Source of the DNA: DASQFI01 sp035633215
GTDB lineage: Bacteria > Acidobacteriota > Vicinamibacteria > Vicinamibacterales > SCN-69-37
Direction: 5' to 3'
DNA: 58,768 bases
NCBI GenBank assembly: GCA_035633215.1
Contig: DASQFI010000051.1
Coordinates: forward strand, 1-58,768
The first letter of the stretch is position 1. The number at the start of each line of letters is the position of its first letter. Positions 23,522 through 32,954 of the stretch are shown here, one piece after another. The position numbers and the translations under genes were made by a program. The notes under the pieces were generated by a model. The model saw only the letters and a list, made by a program, of their open reading frames with translations. It was not told where the DNA came from and did not search any database.

Positions 23522-24088
23522 TCAGGCGCGCACCGTCACCCAGCCGTACATGCCCACGTTGAAGTGCGGCAGGAACGTGCAGATCACGAGGAACTTGCCC
23601 GACGTCTTGAACGTGTACGTGAGCGTCAACGAGCCGCCCGCGCACGCTTGCGTGCCGACCACCGCCTCGCGGTTCTGCGGGTCGTTGATCAGTGGGACCG
23701 GCGGACAGCCGCGTCCACCTGCCGTGAGGAAGGCGGCCGATGTCCGGATGTCGCCCGGCTCGACGCCAGGCTTGTAGATCGCCACTTGATGGACGCCGCC
23801 CGATCCCATCTTGAACGTCACCGTGCCGCCGACATCGATGACGACGTTCCGCGGAATGAGATTGTCGCGCGCGTTGCCGGACGCGTCGTGTCCGGATGGG
23901 TGCGGAAAGGGCGAGCCGACGCTGTCATTGCCGAACAGGATCGTCGCCGAACTCGGCGAGTTGCCGCCACCTTGCGACGTGATCGATCCGGTGGGCGCAT
24001 TGGGGATCGAGGGGAGCGTTCCCTGCTGCGCGCAGGTGGCCGCAAGAAACGCGCCCACCAGGAGAAAGCCGAGCATGACTTTCTTCAT
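23522..24088 (-). CDS. Exported cupredoxin-like (type 1 copper) protein
   Basis: 188 aa; signal peptide MKKVMLGFLLVGAFLAATCA, where the Cys before QQG could also be a lipobox (LAATCA is weak). A 60-residue Gly/Ser/Pro-rich linker follows. The C-terminal domain has the type 1 copper ligands in order: His in GGVHQVAIY, then CTFLPHFNVGMYGW with Cys, His and Met. A loop with two further cysteines (GRGCPPVP, TQACAGG) is inserted between strands. It should carry electrons or bind copper in the periplasm. It lies 162 bp upstream of the FeS/NrfD-molybdoenzyme unit on the same strand and may serve it. Confidence 0.8.
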   Translation of the reverse strand: MKKVMLGFLLVGAFLAATCAQQGTLPSIPNAPTGSITSQGGGNSPSSATILFGNDSVGSPFPHPSGHDASGNARDNLIPRNVVIDVGGTVTFKMGSGGVHQVAIYKPGVEPGDIRTSAAFLTAGGRGCPPVPLINDPQNREAVVGTQACAGGSLTLTYTFKTSGKFLVICTFLPHFNVGMYGWVTVRA

Positions 24089-24181
24089 TGAATGACCTCC
24101 GAAAGGTTCTGTGTGAGATTTCGACGTAAGCGCGTCAGTCTGTGCCTCGCACCATGGCGATACAAGCCCCGAAAGGTGCGT

Positions 24182-27100
24182 TCACTCCATCGAGATGAAG
24201 GCGTGGAGGGCGCGATCACGTTCCTGTCGCGCGGTCAGCGGGAAGGTCTCCAGCACGGCGTGAAAAGTCTGTCGGTCGAGTGCATAAAGTCGCGCGACCG
24301 CCGCCTGCAGTGCGGCGTGAGCCGCCGTGTCGCCGGCATTGCGTGCAATCCGGTGCGCAAGCAGCGCGATTCGCCGCTGCGACCCGTCGCCGGTCCACGC
24401 CGGCACCGGCAGGCTCTCGACCAGGCTCGTCGTCACGTGGCCGCCCATGAGCATTCGCACGACGGCGTTCAGCACGTACGAATTGAACAGCGCGCACAGG
24501 AAGTGCTGACGAACGAGCGGCAGCGGCGTGCGAAGACAGAGGAGCGTGTGCGTCGTGACGACGTGGGCCGGCACGATCGCGGCAATGAGCGACAGACGAT
24601 TCGAGACGCTCGAGACATCTCGATACGCCAGCCGCGCACGCTCGAAGCCGAGGCCCGGAAGCCGGGCGCGCGCGCGATCGCGCGAGATCTTCTGCACCTG
24701 ACCGCCGACGGATGCGACGAACGGCGCGATGTGTTTGCCTTCGATCACCGGCAGGCCCCTGGTTCCGAATGACGCACGGTCCTCGGTCGCGTTCAGCTCG
24801 CGCCCGAACCGCGCGCACCAGCCGGTCGCGGCGCCGAGCGCCGGGAAGCGTTCCGAGACGTCGCGCAGGAACGCGAGGTGACGCGCGTCGCGCGCGTCGG
24901 GAATCCGTCGTGCCGCCCCGCCGACCTTCGTGATGAGACTCGTCGTCAGACACACCGGATACGCAGTCGCGTCGAACGAGTTCTCTCGCGCGGGCAGGTT
25001 CTCGATCTCGTCGACGCTGCGGACTCCGAATCGCGCGCGAATTTCTCCAGTCGCTCCGCCCGGGCTCGCGACGAGCACGAGAAACCGGAGGCCGCGATGC
25101 ACCGGGAAAATCGCGCCCGAGTTGTCGAGGCCGACGATGGTGTGCACCCGCGACCGATCCAGCAGCTTCTCGCGCAGCCTCGACGCCCCATCGTCGGCAG
25201 CGAGGCCCCACGGGAAGATCATCCCGACGCGCCCAGCCGAGTGAGCGAGCGAAAGTGCGCGATCCAGGAACGGCTGGTACAGATTGAGGTGTCCGTGCCC
25301 GCAGGACGGATAGAGGCCCGATTCCCGGACGAATCTCACAAGCGGTCCCGCTTCGTCGCGCGCGTCGGCGCCGGCATCCTTTCTCAGCATTTCCCATGGC
25401 GGATTACCGATGACGGCGTCGAAGCCGGCGGCACACCTGGGCAGGCCGGTTTCGTCGTAGAACACGTCGGCAAACTCGAGCGGCCAGTGAAAGAAGCGCT
25501 GCCGCGCGCTCACCGACTGGGCGACGTGGGTCCAGGCGGCGAGTTGCGAGGCTGCGAGCGTCTTGTCCCGTTTCAGCAGCGCGTCAATCGCCGCCCTGAG
25601 CTCGGCAGGCGACGGCGGCGCATTGCCGGGCCAGAACCACCGCGCACACCAGAGACTGCACGCGAGCCGCCACGGCTCGAGCGGCGATCCGCTGCCCGAC
25701 AACTGGCTCCAGATCGCTTCTTTGGCGCGAACGTCGCGCACCGTGTCGTCCCCACGATGCGCGAGCTCGCCAAGCGGCCGCTGCACCTGACGCATCGTCT
25801 GTTCCAGGTCATCGAGTGCGTGAAACGGCAGCCGCGGATCCGTTCGCGCTCGCCCCCGGCCTGGCCGGCCGACTCGGGCCAGGTCGTCGGGAAACGCGCC
25901 GAGGAGACTGTTGCCGACGCGCAGCCGATGGTCGAGAAACCCGAGCGGTTTGCCTTGCGCGAGCGTTGCGAGCCAGAGCGACAGCCGCGCGAGCTGCACG
26001 GCCAGGGGATTTGCGTCGACGCCAGCCAGGCAGCGCTCCGCGACGAGGCGCCGAATAGCGGCGCGCTCATCCGCGTCGAAATCCGCGGACGCCGCGTGTC
26101 CGTCTTCAATGAGGGCACGCTCGTACGCGCCTGCGAGAAAGCGGCACGCCGCGACGAGAAACGCTCCGCTGCCCATCGCCGGATCGACCACTCTCAAGGC
26201 GAGTATCTGTTCCGGCGAGGCGCCGGCGACGAGCGGCGCCAGCGTGCGCCGGACGACGAATTCGGCGAGTGGCTGTGGCGTGTAGAACGTCCCGCTCTCT
26301 TTGCGGCGTTGACTGTGCCGCAGGCGGCTGGGCGCGGCTCTCATGCGCCCCAAGAGGACGGCTGGATCGAGATCGAGGACGCGCTCGTAGACCGCGCCGA
26401 GCTGTTCGACGCCGAGATCCGCGTACGCGATTTCCTGCCGGCCGCCATTGCCAGGACGCGAAGCCAACGACAACAGGGCGCGCCCGATTGCGTCATCCCT
26501 CGTCTTCGACGCTCGGGTTGGCAGACGAGTTGAACGATGCGCCTCGAGCGTGGGTGCGGCCGCGCGCGCGAACAAGCGTCCGTTGAACGGCCGGACGATC
26601 AGGTCGTCGGTGTGACAGCCGGCACGAGACAGCCGCGTGATCGCCGCCAGCCCCTCCCAGAGCCCCGTCCGCGGCAGGCCATTCAGTGCGGCACGGCTCA
26701 GCGCGGCAATCGAATACGCCGGACCATACGCCGGGTGCGCTCGCGGCACGAGGTCGCGCGATTCAGCGAACAGCAGAAAGAGCACGCGGTAGACGAGAGT
26801 GAGCGCTTCGTCGAACTCCGCGAGACCGACAGCCGAGGCGCGCGGCCGAGCCAACGCACTTCCCAGCGCGCCGAGCGCCTCGACGACGCCGTGCTGGAGA
26901 TCGGCGCCTACCCGATCCTGAAACGTGATTCCACGAGTCACGAGTTGTTCGAGCCAACCTGGCTGACCCTCGATCAGTGGCTTCTCGAAGGCTGACGCTC
27001 GGCAAATCGTCCTGAAGCGTGAAAAGCTGCGAACGTCGAGCGCGTCCGGCAGCCGGAAATCCACACTTCGCCGCACGCCGTACCCACGCGTCGGAACGAC

Positions 27101-27511
27101 CGAGACGAACGGCGGCGCGATGACGATCGTCCAGTCGCTGCCAATGCGACGGGCGAGGTCCGCGAGCTCCCGCCACGCGGCGGACGGACGCGACGCCCAC
27201 GGCAGCACCATCAGGCTGACGGTCGCGCCGCCAGCGGTTTCGAGGCGCGCGATGGCGTGCGAGCGATCGAACTCGGCATCCCGCGCGCGGAACCCGGCCA
27301 GCCCGGCGAGCGGCATCGCCACGAGGTCGAACAGCGCCCGGATGCCGGTGGCCGGCCCGCATGTCGCGGCAACTCGATTCCACCAGCCGTGGAACTGCCG
27401 TCGCTGCCGTTCCAGGTCGGGAAGCGCGGCGTGCCAGTGCGCTTCCTCGAGGCCATGAGACAGGAATTGCGTGGGAAAGAGTGTCCCGCCGACACCGGGG
27501 AGCACCGTCAT
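24182..27511 (-). CDS. Eco57I-class N6-adenine DNA methyltransferase, partner of an SNF2 helicase
   Basis: 1109 aa. Methyltransferase motif I is VVDPAMGSGAFLVAACRFL (about residues 445-465), followed by LAGVDANPLAVQLARLSLW, and the catalytic motif IV NPPWEML (about 700), so N6-adenine methylation is predicted. RRKESGTFYTPQPLAEFVV just before motif I is typical of type I/IIG and DISARM-like enzymes. The first 350 residues and the last 200 (EGKHIAPFV, LVESLPVPAW: target-recognition style) are helical and unassigned. I see no convincing PD-(D/E)xK triad. The start overlaps the helicase stop by 4 bp (ATGA), so the two are translated together. Candidate modification subunit of a defence module. 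Confidence 0.82.
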   Translation of the reverse strand: MTVLPGVGGTLFPTQFLSHGLEEAHWHAALPDLERQRRQFHGWWNRVAATCGPATGIRALFDLVAMPLAGLAGFRARDAEFDRSHAIARLETAGGATVSLMVLPWASRPSAAWRELADLARRIGSDWTIVIAPPFVSVVPTRGYGVRRSVDFRLPDALDVRSFSRFRTICRASAFEKPLIEGQPGWLEQLVTRGITFQDRVGADLQHGVVEALGALGSALARPRASAVGLAEFDEALTLVYRVLFLLFAESRDLVPRAHPAYGPAYSIAALSRAALNGLPRTGLWEGLAAITRLSRAGCHTDDLIVRPFNGRLFARAAAPTLEAHRSTRLPTRASKTRDDAIGRALLSLASRPGNGGRQEIAYADLGVEQLGAVYERVLDLDPAVLLGRMRAAPSRLRHSQRRKESGTFYTPQPLAEFVVRRTLAPLVAGASPEQILALRVVDPAMGSGAFLVAACRFLAGAYERALIEDGHAASADFDADERAAIRRLVAERCLAGVDANPLAVQLARLSLWLATLAQGKPLGFLDHRLRVGNSLLGAFPDDLARVGRPGRGRARTDPRLPFHALDDLEQTMRQVQRPLGELAHRGDDTVRDVRAKEAIWSQLSGSGSPLEPWRLACSLWCARWFWPGNAPPSPAELRAAIDALLKRDKTLAASQLAAWTHVAQSVSARQRFFHWPLEFADVFYDETGLPRCAAGFDAVIGNPPWEMLRKDAGADARDEAGPLVRFVRESGLYPSCGHGHLNLYQPFLDRALSLAHSAGRVGMIFPWGLAADDGASRLREKLLDRSRVHTIVGLDNSGAIFPVHRGLRFLVLVASPGGATGEIRARFGVRSVDEIENLPARENSFDATAYPVCLTTSLITKVGGAARRIPDARDARHLAFLRDVSERFPALGAATGWCARFGRELNATEDRASFGTRGLPVIEGKHIAPFVASVGGQVQKISRDRARARLPGLGFERARLAYRDVSSVSNRLSLIAAIVPAHVVTTHTLLCLRTPLPLVRQHFLCALFNSYVLNAVVRMLMGGHVTTSLVESLPVPAWTGDGSQRRIALLAHRIARNAGDTAAHAALQAAVARLYALDRQTFHAVLETFPLTARQERDRALHAFISME

Positions 27512-29937
27512 CGGTCGGCGATGAACGCCAGCTCCAGCGCCGGCCGGCCGACTGTTATTTCAGTCTGCCGTTCCCGGTCCGCCCGACGGTCATCCACCCC
27601 TTGCTGGACCGCGTCCGCGTCGCTTCGCGCCCTGTCCAGGGCTCGAAGCTCTCGCCGATCGAACAAGCCTGGTTGGACTTCCGCGGGGACGAGGCTCGTC
27701 AGAACTCTCGAGGCCAGCGCGGCATCCAGGCGAAGATCGGCGTCGAGCTGGCGGCGCAGACGCCGCGCGAGCCGCCTCGCACGCGCCGCGAGTGCACGGG
27801 CGGCCGTGCTGCGGGCCGCGTCGATCAGCGCTCGGTCTCGAAGAAGTCCGCGAGCGTCGAATCGCCGCAACTCGCGACGCGAGTCGGCTCTGATGGCGAC
27901 CACGTGACGCTCGACAACCGCACCGGATCCGTCGATCAGCGGAACGGAGAACACGAGCAGCACACCGGCACTCGCGGCCGCCCGGATCGCTGGAAGCCGA
28001 TCGATCGCGGTCCAGAACGTCCCAGGTGACTCAATTTCCGGCGCGCGCCATCGTCGCGCCAGGGTCCTGCGCGAGATCAATCCTCGCGCGAGCGCGCGGG
28101 CAGGACGCGCCCACGACCTGCAGATCGTGAGCGCTGGCCGGGACGCCGCCGGTGGATCGATCGCGATGTCCTCGAAAAGCGCCCCGCCGATATCCGTTGT
28201 CTCCGGAAACACGCCGCGCAGGACGTCCTCGCCGACGGCTCGACGCGCGATCAGCGCGCGGGTCGCAAGGCGCGTGAGCAGACCCGATTCGAACTCGTGT
28301 CTGGCGACCATCATCGTGAAGTGCACCGGTCTCGACTGGCCGATCCGATCCACTCGTCCGCAACGCTGCTCCAGTTTCAGAGGGTTCCAGGGCAGCTCGA
28401 GGGTGACGACCCATCGCGCGCGGTCCTGCAGATTCAAGCCCTGCCCGCCGACGTCGGTTGCCAGAAGCACGCTGGCCGTGCCCTTCAGAAACCGATCGAG
28501 CTGCTGGCGGCGCTCGAGGGGCGTCAACCCGCCGTGCAGTTCGGCGATCGGCGACCCGACCTGAACGCGGCGCCGCAGGACCTCGAGCGAGTGCCGGAAC
28601 TCCGTGAAAATGACGACGGGCTCACGGGCCCTGGCGACGAGCGCTGTCACGCGTGTCACCTTGGTCTCGAATCGCTCTGCGGTCTCTGCCAGGGCGCGCA
28701 ATCGCCGCAACCACGATCGCTCCTGAGCCGACTGCAAGCCGAAGTCTCCCGTGAGCGATGCACGGTCGCCGTCGTCGAGCTCGTCGGACTCGTCGTCGAA
28801 CACCAGCCTCGGCTGGAGCCACTCGAAGTCTCCGGCGCGCTGTCCGTCGCCGAGCCACGCCAGCCGCCTGTCGAGCGAGATGCGCAGCGCGCGCATCGTC
28901 GACAGCGCGCGTTTACGAAAAACGGACAGCAGGAGAATGGCGGCATCGCGGTGATCACGACCCGCGGCATGAAGCGCGGCCGACTCGAACTCGCGGAGCG
29001 CGCGCAGGACGTCCGTTTCAGCCGGCGAGAGTGCGACGCGGTGCCAGCGCGCGCGTCGAGGCAGATCGAACCCGACGCCGGCGCGGGTTCGACGAAAGAC
29101 AACGGGCGAGTCTTCGACGCCGTTCAGGGCTCCGAGATCGATGAGCCTCGTGAACCGCGTCTCGTCGCCGTCGTGCGGCGTGGCGCTGAGCAGCAGCACC
29201 TGCCGCGCCCGGCGCGCCAGTTCGGCGCAGGCGTCGTGACGGTCGGACTCTCCGCACGCGATGTGCGCTTCGTCGACCACCAGCAGGTGCCACGGATCGA
29301 GCGGCAGCGCGTCCATCACGTGCTGCTGTTTGATGTAATCGAATGAGGCGATCCAGACACCCGGCCGGCGCCAGGGATTCTCGCCGCGCCCGCCGTGGCG
29401 AGCGAGAGCGTCGAGCGCATCGCGATCGGCGGGGCGGCAGTCGAGACGAAATCTGCGGCTCAACTCGTCGATCCACTGATCCCGCAGCGCCGCGGGAACC
29501 ACAATCAGCGTCCGGGTCAACCCCGATCGCCGATGGATCTCGGCGATGGCCAGGCCCGCCTGAATCGTCTTGCCGAGCCCAACGGCGTCGGCGAGGAGCA
29601 CCCGGCGAGCGCCGTTGACGATCGCCAGTGCCGCCTCGAGCTGATACGGAAAGATCTCGATGCCGGCGTCCAACGCGCTCGCGATCGTCGGCCACGAGTA
29701 CGACCGCGCGGCGAGATGGGCGAGTCGCGCGGCTCCGTTGGACGCGCCTGCATGTCGCGGCCGTTCCGCGCGCTCGATCGTCGTGGGACGATCGAACGGG
29801 GCGAGAAACGTCAGGCGTCCATCCCGGTTTCTGACATCGAGCCGGACGACGTTGCGGTCGCGGCGGGCGCGCTCGACGAACCAGCGGCGCTGCCGGATCC
29901 ACACCACCTCGCCCGGTACCGGCATGGCGATGTGCAT
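27508..29937 (-). CDS. SNF2/RapA-type helicase, partner of the Eco57I-class methyltransferase
   Basis: 809 aa. Walker A LLADAVGLGKTIQAGLAIAE (about 115-134), DEAH box LLVVDEAHIACG, motif III LLLSATPHDGDETRF, and C-terminal helicase motifs VLLATDVGGQGLNLQDRARW and EQRCGRVDRIGQSRPVHF. The N-terminal 60 residues (PGEVVWIRQRRWFVERA) resemble the short beta domain found at the start of DrmD-type helicases of DISARM systems. Upstream gene of a two-gene unit with the methyltransferase. Known systems with an SNF2 helicase and adenine methyltransferase (class 1 DISARM: drmD, drmMI) also contain drmA, drmB and drmC; none is near here. Confidence 0.85.
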   Translation of the reverse strand: MHIAMPVPGEVVWIRQRRWFVERARRDRNVVRLDVRNRDGRLTFLAPFDRPTTIERAERPRHAGASNGAARLAHLAARSYSWPTIASALDAGIEIFPYQLEAALAIVNGARRVLLADAVGLGKTIQAGLAIAEIHRRSGLTRTLIVVPAALRDQWIDELSRRFRLDCRPADRDALDALARHGGRGENPWRRPGVWIASFDYIKQQHVMDALPLDPWHLLVVDEAHIACGESDRHDACAELARRARQVLLLSATPHDGDETRFTRLIDLGALNGVEDSPVVFRRTRAGVGFDLPRRARWHRVALSPAETDVLRALREFESAALHAAGRDHRDAAILLLSVFRKRALSTMRALRISLDRRLAWLGDGQRAGDFEWLQPRLVFDDESDELDDGDRASLTGDFGLQSAQERSWLRRLRALAETAERFETKVTRVTALVARAREPVVIFTEFRHSLEVLRRRVQVGSPIAELHGGLTPLERRQQLDRFLKGTASVLLATDVGGQGLNLQDRARWVVTLELPWNPLKLEQRCGRVDRIGQSRPVHFTMMVARHEFESGLLTRLATRALIARRAVGEDVLRGVFPETTDIGGALFEDIAIDPPAASRPALTICRSWARPARALARGLISRRTLARRWRAPEIESPGTFWTAIDRLPAIRAAASAGVLLVFSVPLIDGSGAVVERHVVAIRADSRRELRRFDARGLLRDRALIDAARSTAARALAARARRLARRLRRQLDADLRLDAALASRVLTSLVPAEVQPGLFDRRELRALDRARSDADAVQQGVDDRRADRERQTEITVGRPALELAFIADR

Positions 29938-30099
29938 TTCTTGCCAACTCCCTGCGCGCGTGTGTTTGCAGAAATTGCAACGGCGCGTTGAAAGACGCCG
30001 GAAAACCGGCGTTAGCTGGAGTTAGCAGGGCAAGCCGGATGCCAGGCAGGTCGCGTCTGGAGGCCGTTTCTTCGGTGTTCCTGTCTTCAGCCTTTGGCC

Positions 30100-30363
30100 T
30101 TACTCAAGCGCGACCAGCTTGCAGCAGGTCGCGCCGAGGTGCGAGTTGGTGTCGTCCCAGAATTCGGCCACGAGCGGGTGTTTCTCGAGCGCCGCCTGGA
30201 CGATGGCCCGCTGGACGCCGCGGCCGCGGCCGTGGACGAGCCGAAGTTCCGACAGGCCCGCCTCGTGGGCCGCGCGCACGTATTCCTCGACCACCGACGG
30301 GATGTCGCGCGGCGCGAAGGTGTGCAGATCCAGCTCGGGCTCGATGGGGACTTCGTGAAACAT
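30100..30363 (-). CDS. Smr-domain protein
   Basis: 87 aa, almost only the Smr domain: ELDLHTFAPRDIPSVVEEYV matches the L-D-L-H-G motif, and LRLVHGRGRGVQRAIVQAAL matches the H-G-x-G core, with a late SHLGATCCKLVAL strand. Smr domains nick or bind branched DNA or cleave RNA in some proteins (MutS2, SmrB). Stand-alone versions this short occur widely. It follows queF by 45 bp on the same strand and precedes the helicase by about 160 bp. Confidence 0.85.
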   Translation of the reverse strand: MFHEVPIEPELDLHTFAPRDIPSVVEEYVRAAHEAGLSELRLVHGRGRGVQRAIVQAALEKHPLVAEFWDDTNSHLGATCCKLVALE

Positions 30364-30408
30364 GCGTATCTTGTTTATCTGGCCGAGGCGGTCGCGCGAA
30401 GGCGGAGC

Positions 30409-30756
30409 CTACACGGGCTGTCGATACTCCGCGGTGACCGTGGTGGTGATCCCGCCGCGCACCGAAAACGCTCCCGTCACCGTCATCTTGCGCGGATGGC
30501 ATGCCGCGACGAGGTCGTCGAGGATCTTGTTGGTTGCTGCCTCGTAGAAGATTCCCTGGTTGCGGTAGTCGATCAAGTAGTACTTCAACGCCTTCAACTC
30601 GATGCACGCGCGGTCCGGCACATAGCGGATCGCAATCTCGCCGAAGTCGGGTAGTCCCGTCTTCGGACAGAGCGAGGTGAACTCCGGACAGCGGATCTCG
30701 ATCTCGTAGTCACGCTCGGGCCGGGGATTGGGAAACGTCTCGAGTGTCGCGGCCAT
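30409..30756 (-). CDS. queF: 7-cyano-7-deazaguanine (preQ0) reductase, NADPH-dependent
   Basis: 115 aa, the single-domain QueF type. FTSLCPKTGLPDFG contains the catalytic Cys that forms the thioimide with preQ0 and the nearby Asp; ELKALKYYLIDYRNQGIFYE is the QueF motif with the NADPH-binding residues. It reduces preQ0 to preQ1 for queuosine tRNA modification. No other queuosine gene is in the window. First gene of a probable queF-smr unit; the divergent HU gene begins 227 bp away. Confidence 0.93.
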   Translation of the reverse strand: MAATLETFPNPRPERDYEIEIRCPEFTSLCPKTGLPDFGEIAIRYVPDRACIELKALKYYLIDYRNQGIFYEAATNKILDDLVAACHPRKMTVTGAFSVRGGITTTVTAEYRQPV

Positions 30757-30859
30757 GATGGTCGATTTTAGGATCGATCGGTGCTTGACAAAGCTTGCGA
30801 TCGTCGTGCTGCGATTGCGTCGCGCGCGAGAAGCACGGATCGCGCAAATCCGGCGGTAA

Positions 30860-30889
30860 TTGACATTATTTCCGGCAGGGGGCTACGAT
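30860..30889 (+). promoter_or_regulatory. Predicted sigma-70 promoter for the HU gene
   Basis: TTGACA (30860-30865), 18-bp spacer, TACGAT (30884-30889): an exact -35 box and a 5/6 -10 box. A start near 30896 would leave a leader of about 88 nt, with a GGAGAAG ribosome site before ATG 30984. It is the best promoter match I saw in the window. Confidence 0.65.
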
Positions 30890-30983
30890 ACCGGCCACTT
30901 TTACAGATTGCCGTCGGACCGCCGGCGCGCCCGGTTCGAACGACAGACACCAGTCGCGCGCCCCAGCCAGGGAGAAGACAGCA

Positions 30984-31283
30984 ATGGCAGACGCCCGGCG
31001 CATGGGCAAGATGGAGCTCTTCGCGCACTTCGCGGAAAAGTTCGACATGAAGAGGACCGCGGTGCGGGATCTCTTCGACGAACTGCTCCGCCTGTCCGAG
31101 AAGGAGCTGAAGCGGTCCGGTGAGTTCGTCCTTCCGGGGATGTGCAAGCTGGTCGTCCAGAAGCGAAAGGCGCGCGAGGGCCGCAACCCGGCTACTGGCG
31201 AGCCGATCAAGATTCCGGCAAAAACCGTCGTCAAGGCGCGCATCGCCAAACAGCTCAAAGACGCAGTTCTTCCGCGCAAGTAG
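30984..31283 (+). CDS. HU/IHF-family DNA-binding protein
   Basis: 99 aa. Helical N-terminal half (KMELFAHFAEKFDMKRTAVR, DLFDELLRLSEKEL) and the DNA-binding beta-arm region GEFVLPGMCKLVVQKRKARE followed by GRNPATGEPIKIPAKTVVKA, matching the family G-R-N-P-x-T-G-E motif (the arm normally carries RxGRNPxTGE). It bends DNA as a dimer and helps compact the chromosome. A strong promoter and long leader fit an abundant protein. Confidence 0.92.
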   Translation: MADARRMGKMELFAHFAEKFDMKRTAVRDLFDELLRLSEKELKRSGEFVLPGMCKLVVQKRKAREGRNPATGEPIKIPAKTVVKARIAKQLKDAVLPRK

Positions 31284-31448
31284 GTCCACGCCAAGGGAGG
31301 CTGGAGGATTGAAGCCGGGAGGGTCCGCTTCCAGGACTTCGTGTCTTCCGGCCTTCACGTTCGCTCCGTTGTCCGCCCCGGCCGTTCGGCCTGACCCCGC
31401 AGTACACTTGTCCGATGCCAAGCTGGTCCGTCTTTTCAGGAGGTTTGG

Positions 31449-32864
31449 TTGGCTGAGCAGTTCGACGTCGTCGTCATCGGCTCGGGAACGGGAGGATACG
31501 TCGCCGCGATTCGCGCTGCGCAACTGGGCCTGAAAACCGCCGTCGTCGAGCGCCAACCTTCACTCGGCGGCACGTGCCTGAACTGGGGATGCATTCCGAC
31601 GAAGGCGCTCCTCGAGCACGCCCACGCACTTAAAATCGCCCAGGACGCCGCCGACTGGGGCATCTCGTTTGGCGTCGCCGTCAAACCGTCGATCGACATG
31701 ACGCGCGTGCACGCGCGCAAGGACAAGATCGTCACGGGCCTCACCAAGGGCGTCGAGTTCCTGTTCAAGAAAAACAAGATCGAATGGATCAAAGGCAGCG
31801 GCCGACTGGCCGGGTCCGGCAAGGTCGAGGTAACCGGCGATGCGCCGCGCACGCTCCTCGCGCGCGAGGTCATCGTCGCCACAGGATCGGCGCCGCGAAG
31901 CGTGCCGGGGATCACGATCGACAAGACGCACATCATCACGAGCGACGAGGCGATCCATCTCCCCGCCGTGCCGAAGTCGATCGCGATCATGGGGAGCGGC
32001 GCGGTCGGCGTCGAGTTCGCGTCGATCTTCCGGCGGTTCGGCAGCGAGGTCACCCTGATCGAGCTCCTGCCGCGCATCGTGCCGAACGAAGACGAGGCGA
32101 TTTCGGCCGAGCTGGAAAAAGCGTTCAGGAAACGCGGCATCACGGTGCGCACCGGCGCGAAGGTTACGACCGCGACGGTCTCCGGGGACGTCGTGAAGCT
32201 CGATATGACGGCGGGCGGCAAGACGGAGTCGCTCTCGGTCGACAGACTTCTTGTCGCCACTGGCCGCGGGCCGGTCACCGACGGTCTCGGCGCCGAGGAA
32301 GCCGGACTGAAACTGGATCGCGGCTACATCAAGGTGGACGAGCTCTTCCGCACGAGCGTCGCGGGGATCTCGGCGATCGGCGACGTGATCGCATTGCCGG
32401 GCATCGCGCATCCACAGCTGGCGCACCTGTCGTCGGCTGAAGGCATCCTGCTCGCCGAACGGATCGCGGGGCAGGACGTGCGGCCGATCAACTACGACCA
32501 GGTGCCGTCCTGCACCTACTGCGAGCCGGAGATCGGCAGCATCGGCCTCACCGAACAGGAGGCCGTGAAGCGCGGATTCGATGTCCGCATTGGCGCGTTC
32601 CCGTTCGGGGTGCTCGGGCGGGCGAAAATGGCGGGCGAGACCGAAGGGTTCGTGAAGATCGTCGCCGAAAAACGGTACGACGAAGTGCTGGGCGTCCACA
32701 TGATTGGCATGCGCGCGACCGAGCTCGTCGCCGAAGCCGCGGTCGCGCTCCGGCTCGAAACGACCGTCGAGGAGCTCATCCGCACGATCCATGCGCATCC
32801 GACCATGGCCGAGGCGGTTGGCGAGGCCGCGCACGCCGCGCATGGGACGGCCATTCATGTCTGA
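31449..32864 (+). CDS. lpdA: Dihydrolipoyl dehydrogenase (E3)
   Basis: 471 aa, initiated by TTG 31449 behind a strong AGGAGGT site (31438-31444); no ATG is available at this position. FAD motif DVVVIGSGTGGYVAAIRAAQ, redox disulfide C43/C48 in GGTCLNWGCIPTKALLEHAH, NAD-binding SIAIMGSGAVGVEFASIFRR, SAIGDVIALPGIAHPQLAHL, and the active-site His-Glu pair in TIHAHPTMAEAV of the partner subunit. It reoxidises lipoyl-dihydrolipoamide on 2-oxoacid dehydrogenase complexes. Followed by an E2 gene and lipB: a lipoyl-enzyme cluster without E1 in the window. Confidence 0.93.
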   Translation: MAEQFDVVVIGSGTGGYVAAIRAAQLGLKTAVVERQPSLGGTCLNWGCIPTKALLEHAHALKIAQDAADWGISFGVAVKPSIDMTRVHARKDKIVTGLTKGVEFLFKKNKIEWIKGSGRLAGSGKVEVTGDAPRTLLAREVIVATGSAPRSVPGITIDKTHIITSDEAIHLPAVPKSIAIMGSGAVGVEFASIFRRFGSEVTLIELLPRIVPNEDEAISAELEKAFRKRGITVRTGAKVTTATVSGDVVKLDMTAGGKTESLSVDRLLVATGRGPVTDGLGAEEAGLKLDRGYIKVDELFRTSVAGISAIGDVIALPGIAHPQLAHLSSAEGILLAERIAGQDVRPINYDQVPSCTYCEPEIGSIGLTEQEAVKRGFDVRIGAFPFGVLGRAKMAGETEGFVKIVAEKRYDEVLGVHMIGMRATELVAEAAVALRLETTVEELIRTIHAHPTMAEAVGEAAHAAHGTAIHV

Positions 32865-32915
32865 AGACGTGTAGAGGCTCAGCCGCCTACGCGCCGATGG
32901 CGCTCCGGCGGCCAA

Positions 32916-32954
32916 GAAGGCTCAAAGGCGCAAAGACGAAAAGGCGAAAAGGCC
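32916..32954. repeat. AAAGGCG word repeat forming the E2 leader
   Basis: AGAAGGCTCAAAGGCGCAAA, then GACGAAAAGGCGAAAAGGCC, directly before the ATG at 32955, so the repeat provides the purine-rich ribosome site. The same words (GCTGAAAGGCGGAAAGCC, CTCAAAGGCGAAAAGG) occur at 36564-36613. Confidence 0.6.

Noticed and set aside
24182..29937. Calling the helicase-methyltransferase pair DISARM or BREX
   Set aside because: drmA, drmB, drmC, brxA-C, pglZ and similar genes are absent; only two of the expected components are present.
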